A program made the translations under genes and the position numbers. A stretch of 64,000 nucleotides of DNA, taken from Buddleja alternifolia. Lineage: Eukaryota; Streptophyta; Magnoliopsida; Lamiales; Scrophulariaceae. The notes beneath the pieces were generated by a model. The model ran no database searches. It was not told the DNA's origin and saw only the letters and a list, made by a program, of their open reading frames with translations. The DNA lies in the NCBI GenBank assembly GCA_019426215.1, contig CM033392.1, positions 40,044,666 to 40,108,665 of the forward strand, given 5' to 3'. Shown here piece after piece: positions 56,779 to 64,000 of the stretch (position 1 is its first letter; each line of letters opens with the position of its first letter).

Positions 56779-59700
56779 ATGGAGGTCGAAATCGATAATT
56801 TGGGTCCACAGGACTCTACTACTCCTAAGAAGATTAAACACAGTAGTGAGGAGGTTAGAAGAATTTCTACTGTATATAATATATATATATATATATATAT
56901 TAATTTTGTATTACTGTTTTTTGGATTATGCATGTCTGGATTTTTCTTCATATGCTTATGAAATTTCAATGATCCACACGTACTTGTTTCTTGATCGATC
57001 ACTCTTGTGGACCGTGTTGGATTTTGCGAGACCTAATTCTGTGGCCGATTGCCTTTTCCTGTTGTGTATTAACTATTAATGACATGAATGTTGTCGATAC
57101 AATTATATGGTGTTATTCTGGGAGCGAGTTGTATAAGATGAGTTCATTTATGAACCTTTTTTTGGTTTGAAGGGGGGGGGGGGGGGAGGGGGTGGTTTGG
57201 GTTTTGTATGGAAAAAGCTGTTATGTTTGGTTATGTTTTTTTTTGGTATTAATGGTTTGATGATTGGTGAAAAGATTGAATTTAAAATATTGGTTATGTG
57301 AATAGTGTTAGATTTGATGATTGACGGGGATAGAAAAATGATAGAAGGTGTGAGGGAGGGAGAAAAGTGATAAAAGGGAATTGACAGAAATATGAGGTTA
57401 AATGTAAAATTGATTGGGATTTGATGGACAATGTGAAAGTAGTAATGAAAACGAGTGTACTTTCAGTTCAGAATGTTGCCAACTCTGTGTTTTCATTTTC
57501 AAAAGAAAATGAAAATATCAAATTGGGAACACGAGCAAACAAGGACTAAGCTTCTCTGTTCACCGCTGTTTGCTTCTTTTCATGAGTGGTCTAATTACTA
57601 ACTAATCTGAATGGTTTCACTGGCTTTCTGATCGCTTTTACAGACTAACAGAATTTTGGAAGACAGCTGGCTACATCATTCGTTTATCTGACAGTGATTT
57701 TTTGAACGTGACTAACGACTTTGGTTTGCAAACTGGACAAATTCACATTATCAATATATCGCTTATGCATTTTGAACCTAACTAAGAGCGAGTCATGTTA
57801 CAATGCAAATGTATTTTCATCTTCTGACTGTTTGCATAGATTTTTGGTAAAGCTTTGTGATTAATACTGCTGCATCAATTTCCACTTCTTTAATTAACTG
57901 TAATAAATGGGATGGATATCGATTCTTCTTATATGGTTCAACTCTTCTATTTCAGTTTCTGGGCATGCATGAACCATATCCTAGGCGCTACTTGTAATAT
58001 CAATACTCTGTTTATATTTTTGGCCTCTCACTATAAATCAATGTACAGTCTGCCTGCAAGTGCTTTTCTGTTTCAGTACATGGTTTCTTCTTGTATGGTT
58101 GGTATGGAATTTTGTCTACTTGTACTATTGCGTACTTTCTTGTAAAGCTGTTTTTTATTTTTTTATTTCAAGGAAATTCTCTCTCCCTGACTAATTTTCC
58201 GTATTTCATCTGCGCAGGAGGTTATCGATAAGAATGCTGAAAACTCTAATAGCGTGGTTGGTTCAGCACCTATATCTCCTAACTCGGAGAATCTTAATGG
58301 TTCAAATTCAGACGTGTCATATCAGGATGATGAGAATGATGCAAATGATGATGATTGTGACATCTCTGATTATGACGGCGACAATGATTATTTCTATGAC
58401 AATGATGATGATGATTATCTAAGTATGCAGGCACAATTTGATAATGTTGATTTACCTCCTGGGGTGGAGGCTTCAGTGTCTTGGTTGAAAGAGACTGCAT
58501 CCAATTCAAGTACCTCTACTTCACTGGATGTTTCGACCAAAGGAGCCTTCCCCAGCTCTTCTTCCAGTGTTGCAGCATCTGATCCTTCACTTCAATGTTC
58601 AATGAACAACAAAAATGAGGCTATTGCAGAATCTAGCTCTAGTGGGAAGAAAAAGGAAGAAGATGGAGATGAGGTTGCCAGGAAGTATGAAGTTTTCAAG
58701 AGATTCGATGTCGTTGATGATTATTCAGATCATCATTATAGCAATTCGGATTTTCAAGGTCAACAGGTAGTTCACTGTAATGGAAGCATGCATCTTTACA
58801 TGTCATTTCTGTTTGCGGGAACTGTAGGTAGCCCTTGTTTGTAGTCTTCTTGATATGTTTTTGCTAATTTTTCTGTATTTGTTATTTTTGTAGCCGTCCA
58901 AGGAGTGGACTAAAAATGTTCAGAATGAGTGGAAAATCTTGGAGAAGGATTTACCAGGTAAGTCAACTGCTATGTTTCCTAGATCACAATTTCTTGAGAT
59001 GGGGGCTCGTAACTGTCAGTTGAAGCCATGTGTTTCTTTTAGTATTATTTTTTTATTAGAACAACTTAACTAACTACTATGTTTAATATAGTCAACTGAT
59101 TTCAAGAAAATCTGTTTATCAAACAATATAGACTAAAGAATATAGGAAACTTATCTGCTATATCTTAAAAATGTAGCATCTTTTCTACTTAATTTCGTAA
59201 CTTTTCCTAGTTTATAACTGAAAATTGAAAAGCTGAGTGCTCGCCTGGTATTAATCTAATTTTGTACATTCATTATCTCTATGAAAAACATAAGATGTGA
59301 TGCTTGTTATCATTTGAACTTCCTATGCTAACTGATTGGACTAACCTGAATTGAATCTGCTATTTTTAATTTTGATTTGGAAATATTGTTAATTTATAAT
59401 GACATATGTTAACTGTGATATAACTAATGGCTAAAAGATGGAGAGAAGTGTTTTTCAATGTGGTCATCATGCAAATTTTTTAGGAAGTTTATTTTAGCAT
59501 ATGGTTCTGTAGCATCATGTTTATTGTGGGAATCTTTTTTCCTTTATTGGTAATAGCCATCAATTTATCAAGAGAATCATGAGTACGACATTTGTAATTT
59601 CATTCGTCATTTTTTGGAATGATAAAGAAACCTATTTGTGGATAAGTAATTGGAAAATGAGTTTCCCTGCTAGTTATGCTTGGTGATTTGATCCTTTCAA

Positions 59701-62700
59701 TGATGTCCTGTTAGTAAGGTGCTTGTTTTATGTGAAACTTTCTACATTATTTTTATTTGGCTACCTGCTATGCCACACACTTGTTTCTCTGTAAAATCGG
59801 GCAGATTGAGGTTGTCTGATTTCCATTAAGTGATATTATTTGATTATTGTGATACTTTTACATGGTATATGGTATTTTAGAATTTGTCTATATAGGAACC
59901 TTTTAATTGGTGTAGTTCATGGCTTTGCTTAAAAAATGCCCAAGTTGCTTAAAAAACTTCATAAGAATCTATTGCAGTTTTCTTTACTTTTACCTGAGTC
60001 TTTCATCACTTTATCATGTCTTTTTATTTATGTCCAGCGAAGACATTAAACTTCAATTGATTTTCCCTTCCCGTTTCAGATACAATATATGTAAGAGTTT
60101 ATGAGTCGAGGATGGATCTTTTGAGGGCTGTTATCGTAGGACCACAGGGTACTCCATACCATGATGGTCTCTTTGTTTTTGATGTTTACTTCCCTCCGAC
60201 CTATCCACATGTGCCACCAGTATGTACTTTCAAAGCGTATCTCTAGATTTATGTTTCGGGTATTACTTATGCAACATGATTACTAATTTTTTTTCTCTCT
60301 TCTCTTTTAACTTTAGATGGTATACTATTATTCTGGTGGATTACGGCTAAACCCGAACTTGTATGATTGTGGAAAAGTTTGCCTCAGTCTACTGAACACA
60401 TGGACTGGTAAAGCAAGTGAGAAATGGGTGCCAAACTCCTCTACAATGTTGCAGGTTTTGGTGTCTATTCAAGCTTTAATTCTGAATGCAAATCCATTTT
60501 TTAACGAGCCTGGACATGAGGTTCGGTATGTCGGGGAAGATGGGATAAAACAATCGAATGCATATAATGAGGAAGTATTTGTTCTTTCCTTGAAGACGAT
60601 GATGTACACTCTTAGGAGGCCGCCAAAGGCAGGTTCTTGAGTACTTTTTCAGCAAAATTCCCTTCTTGATTCTGCATTGACCTTTAATTTGGCTTAATGA
60701 TTGAACTTTTCACAAACCAATAGTCTTGCTAATTTGAGCGTTATGATTTGTTCAATTTTATGTGTGCTACCATCCATCTAAAGCTTAAGCTAATGTTTGA
60801 TTAACTAATACAACTTATGTTCTCAGTGTGTGGAAGTTGTGTCTTGTCTGAATGTGTAAGCATTGTAAAAACTAGGGAGGACAAAGAATACAAATAAAAA
60901 TTACTTTTGATTTTCTTTCTGGAATTATTTCCCATGCAACCAATATTCTGAACATAGGGTGAGTCTTTGCTAATTGTGATCCTGAATATTCCAGACTACT
61001 AGCTCCGCTGATGACGAAAAATCATTTCTACTCATGATTTATCTTCCTGTTTAGTCTTGAATATCGCATAATCCTCGTACTGAGGGTCGGGGTCATCATA
61101 ATTTTCAAGAGGCCACAGGGAGCGGGTGAGGTCTTCACTTTCAAAGTCTATGAAACTGTAAGGGCTTATTAGGCTAGTTAGAACCATGGACAGCAATAAA
61201 TATAATTTGCAGACCTCATTGGAGTAGTTTGTGATGACCCCACATCCTCTCCATGGATAGCTGTAGTTGGCATTGGCCTTTGAAATTTCCACCGACTTCA
61301 CTAAAGCGTAATTGGTCTACAGTGAAGTTTCTCGGCTGTAGATTTTCTAATCTGTTATTATGGTTTTTTTTTTTTGAGATTATGAGGTTTCTGTTATTTG
61401 TTGATTTATTAGTTGGTTTAAGAAAGATCTATAGATAATCAATGTCCTATGTTGACAAGCTTAGGTTAAACTTTTAACATGGTATAGTATTAGAGCTACC
61501 TTAGAACTTCGTGGTACTTTTGTCTCTGTTGTTTTCTAAACCAGAAATTAATATAAAAATAAAACTAGTTCAAACACCAGACAGTAGTTTCTGCACTGAT
61601 GGGGTCATTTTCAGTCTGGAGTTGATACACCTTGGCGATGGAGATTCATTGTGAAGTGAATTCAATTTCAAAAGATTAAAGTTGATTATTCCGTTAAGCA
61701 ACTCATAAAGATTTATACTAACTCAGTCTTACTTTGTTCTTTTTCTGTGGGTCATGTTGATAAAATGTGTAGTTTACTTGGGGAAATATTATTTTTGATA
61801 TCATAGGGACCCATTTCACTTTTGATAGCACATTTTATCTCGTTCTCAGGCGCAAAAAATGTTTTTTTTTCTCAATCTCTATTCCGCCGTTATTCAACTA
61901 ACAGAAATTGGCCTGTGCAAGGCACATGTCCGTTAGTGTTTTTCTTCTTCTTTTGGTGTGTGTGGGGGAAGTAGATTTGGCTGAAATGGGGTGGGGAAAC
62001 GGTCAGAATGGGGGGTAAGTTGAAAATTTTGGGATTTTGCTCATTGGACCTCTCTCTCTCTCTTGAATTTTTGTGCGAAAATCATGGCTTCTTATTCTTC
62101 TTTCCCGAGCAGAGCCAGCAACCGACGATGAAATGGTGAAATGCAATGCTATTGTGGGAAAGAAAGTCTTTATGTGGACATAAAAAACTGACTAGGACAC
62201 ATTCATTTCATGGTTGAGAAATTTAGGTCATTGCATCGATTTTAAAACCTAATTAAAACCATAAAATTTAAAACCTAATCACATTAGATTAACCCATAAA
62301 TCAGAAACCCATTTTATGTAAAATAGAAGCCTTAAAATAAAAACCTCTAAAATTTTTCAATCGATGCAATTAAAAACCCTAAAATTTTCAATTGTTGAAT
62401 GTTTTCGAGTGGGTTCTCATCAGTTTTTTGAAGTCCAGGAAAACTTTCTTCCCACAATAGCATCACATTTTACCAGTTCATTGGAAAAAGGAGTTAGAAG
62501 CCATGTTTTTTGCACATAAAATTGAAGATTGAGTTCAAATGAGGGAAATCCCCAACAATTCACCTGAGAAGTCCTAATTTTTATTTTCACCCCCTTTTGA
62601 CCGTTTCCCCCTCCATTTCAGCCCAAATATGTTTTCCTCCGCCTCGAACCAAATATCAGGGCGCATGTGCCTTGCACGTGCCAATTTCCGTTAGTTGACT

Positions 62701-63344
62701 TAATGGCGACATGGAGAATGAAAAAGCGAAGCTTTTGTGCTTAAAACGAGAATGGGATAGCGGGGGTACCAAAAGTGAAATGGGCCTATCCTACGGAACC
62801 AAAAATGATATATCTCCTTTACTTAGGGATCAAAATTCCCAAGAAATTGATTGGAACCTCTAACCTGATTGATGGTCAAGCGTCTCTTGTAAGATTCCAG
62901 ACATATAATAGTGCAAGTTTAAGAGACTGCTAATCTGCGTCTCAGAAGAATATCCCCGGAGTTAAAAATCAATTTTCTGGACGTTTTCAGTTACTAATGC
63001 AGTGTTCTAATCTCAGTATAAACTTGTATGCTGTTCCAAGACATTTTATGGTCATATTTGGCATAATCTGATCTGTTGGCTCATGGTTGCAGCATTTCGA
63101 AGATTTTGTAGCTGGACATTTCCGTTGTCATGCACATGATATTTTATCAGCATGTCAAGCATACGTGGATGGTGCTTTAATTGGTTCCTTGGTGAATGGA
63201 AAGGTCCCAGATGGTGCTAAAACCAAAAAGTGTGGGTCAGCAGCACTTAAGGCAGCAGTAGGAAGAATGATAAGTGGCCTCATCTCAAACTTCAGTAGGC
63301 ATGGAGTCCCAGACTGTGACCAATTTCGTCTCCAAAAAATATAG
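56779..63344 (+). CDS. ubiquitin-conjugating enzyme E2, UBC24/25/26 (PFU/PHO2) class
   Basis: Six exons give 463 residues: 56779-56853, 58218-58766, 58894-58957, 60080-60219, 60317-60628 and 63093-63344 (TAG). All joins keep the frame; the exon 3/4 join is phase 1, the others phase 0. Exon 1 could instead end at 56871. Exon 2 encodes a disordered acidic region rich in Asp/Asn (DGDNDYFYDNDDDDY) and Ser. Exons 3-5 encode the UBC fold: EWKILEKDLP, YVRVYESRMDLLRAVIVGP, GTPYHDGLFVFDVYFP, and the catalytic cysteine in NPNLYDCGKVCLSLLNTW. The C-terminal extension (HFEDFVAGHFR...) is typical of this class. The enzyme would pass ubiquitin from E1 to substrates; PHO2/UBC24 in this class controls phosphate transport proteins, but this shorter protein is closer to UBC25/26. 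No lesion is visible. Confidence 0.92.
56854..58217 (+). other. intron 1 of the E2 gene
   Basis: It runs from GAG|GTTAGA to TGCGCAG|GAG. It contains a (TA)n run at about 56879-56900 and a long G run at about 57172-57195. The frame at 57912-58145 has no recognisable domain. Confidence 0.75.
58958..60079 (+). other. intron 3 of the E2 gene
   Basis: It runs from CCAG|GTAAGT, a near-perfect donor, to CCGTTTCAG|AT. It is AT-rich and I see no element or gene in it. Confidence 0.9.
61032..61301 (-). other. antisense open frame in intron 5, possible gene fragment
   Basis: An 89-residue frame. The first part (SYPWRGCGVITNYSNE) and the last (SFIDFESEDLTRSLWPLEN, DPDPQYEDYAIFK) look like coding sequence. 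The middle hydrophobic stretch could be a short intron: it starts GAG|GTCTGC and ends TTACAG|TTTC, 59 bp, but this would shift the frame. I do not recognise the family. It may be a captured fragment of another gene. Confidence 0.3.
61782..62817. mobile_element. fold-back TIR element in intron 5, probable Mutator-type
   Basis: The outer ends GGAAATATTATTTTTGATA and (inverted) GGAGATATATCATTTTTGG start two arms of roughly 450 bp that pair along most of their length, for example CATTTCACTTTTG, AACTAACAGAAATTGGC, GCAAGGCACATG, ATCATGGCTTCT and CTATTGTGGGAAAG with their inverse partners. The loop is near 62230-62370. Flanks TTTACTTGG (61773-61781) and TTTACTTAG (62818-62826) agree at eight of nine bases, and a 9-bp duplication is usual for Mutator-like elements. 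No transposase is present. Confidence 0.85.
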
Positions 63345-64000
63345 GTTTATCCTGTGGAATCTTCAAATAAGGAATTTTGACTAGGCTCCGGTGCTTTGGG
63401 GCGTCTCCTACGTTGTTTTTGAAGTGCTCTTTTTGAGTATTTTGGTACGTACAAAAATTAGCTGTAAATATATTGGAATAATTCATGGACAACTGATATA
63501 GTTCTCTGCTTTGCCTTTGATTTCTAGCTAAAATGGACTTATGTTGTTGCCTTGTTCACATGTCTGGTGCACTATATGAATCCCAGCTCGAATATGCGTT
63601 GAATTTTCAGGCCTCGTATATATAGCAGTTGGGTATTTATGTCTAGTTAAGTTTACACACAATTGCTACTTTAGTCTCGTGCGATAGGCCACCTTGCAAT
63701 TTTAGTCTCAATGTTTACAAGCTTGCGAAATTAGCCCCTTATGATACATTTTGTTGCATTTTTAGTCCAACCTTTTATAAAACAGACGGACTAAAGTCAT
63801 TAGTTTGGTTACGTGTCATGTACGTGATTAGTAATCACTTGCGATGCGTAACATTTCCCGCTCGAAATTCCATCCATTTTTGAACGGTTGGGATCAAATT
63901 GCAAAAGGTGATAGGGTTAATTTTGTTAGTGTGTAAACGTTAGGACCAAAGTTGGAATAGATCCTATTTTATGTGATTAATAGCAATTTTCCCCTTAAAT
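63345..64000 (+). other. 3' flank of the E2 gene with a possible MITE near 63655-63960
   Basis: The 3' UTR should lie in the first few hundred bases; no exact polyadenylation site can be given. TTTACACACAATTGC at about 63651 and the inverted TTTACACACTAACAAAATT near 63930, each followed by a similar CCTTGCAATTTTAGTC / CTTTTGCAATTTGATC phrase, suggest a decayed TIR element. Confidence 0.4.

Larger units (their letters stand above)
60629..63092 (+). other. intron 5 of the E2 gene, probable GC-AG intron
   Basis: Conserved protein on both sides (RRPPK then HFEDFVAGHF) fixes the join: CCAAAG|GCAGGT to GGTTGCAG|CAT. The only nearby GT (CAG|GTTCTT, 60633) would shift the frame and destroy the C-terminal domain. 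The intron holds a fold-back element at 61782-62817 and an antisense frame at 61032-61301. Confidence 0.8.

Noticed and set aside
60629..60640. Stop codon after exon 5 as the natural end of the E2 protein
   Set aside because: The exon at 63093 encodes the conserved C-terminal extension of this E2 class in the correct phase, so exon 5 is spliced.

Overview
This is nuclear DNA from a flowering plant, most likely a eudicot. It holds two host genes in a bed of nested transposable elements: three Ty3/gypsy elements of Tat type, one Athila-like Ty3/gypsy element, one complete Ty1/copia element plus a solo LTR of the same family, and several TIR/MITE elements. No prokaryotic features, tRNA, rRNA or CRISPR were seen. 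All product names come from motif recognition by eye; no database was searched.

Layout. 1-11116: Tat element 1 on the minus strand; its outer 3' LTR runs off the left edge. It carries gag, protease, RT-RNase H, a second RNase H, integrase, and a degenerate spliced-looking gene in antisense. 11117-17380: a local duplication (11117-12815 and 16118-17380) around AT-rich DNA that holds a TIR element with a hAT-type element nested inside it. 17457-18008 (minus): a small predicted multi-pass membrane protein gene. 18337-33045: Tat element 2 (plus), 474-bp LTRs and perfect TSD GAGGT, gag almost wholly lost, again with an antisense gene. The Athila-like element 25440-32099 (TSD CTCAT) sits inside that antisense gene. 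After only 64 bp of host DNA comes Tat element 3 (minus, 33110-52820, TSD CTTAT). It lacks protease and RT, and its gag is split by a 9-kb copia element (38287-47302) and by a solo copia LTR (47452-49054). 52821-56778: truncated LTR material, MITEs and AT-rich spacer. 56779-63344 (plus): a six-exon gene for a UBC24/25/26-class ubiquitin-conjugating enzyme, with one GC-AG intron that contains a 1-kb fold-back transposon.

How it fits together. Removing the nested elements joins the promoter side of the membrane-protein gene to the spacer before the E2 gene, so about 34 kb of the window is later insertion. None of the retroelements looks able to move on its own: each has stops, frameshifts or missing domains. 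The most interesting signal is the repeated presence in Tat elements of an antisense gene between integrase and the 3' LTR. It encodes a plant 'putative gypsy-type transposon' domain followed by a charged coiled-coil tail. The long intronic hairpin in the E2 gene and the fast-changing tandem repeats inside the elements come next.
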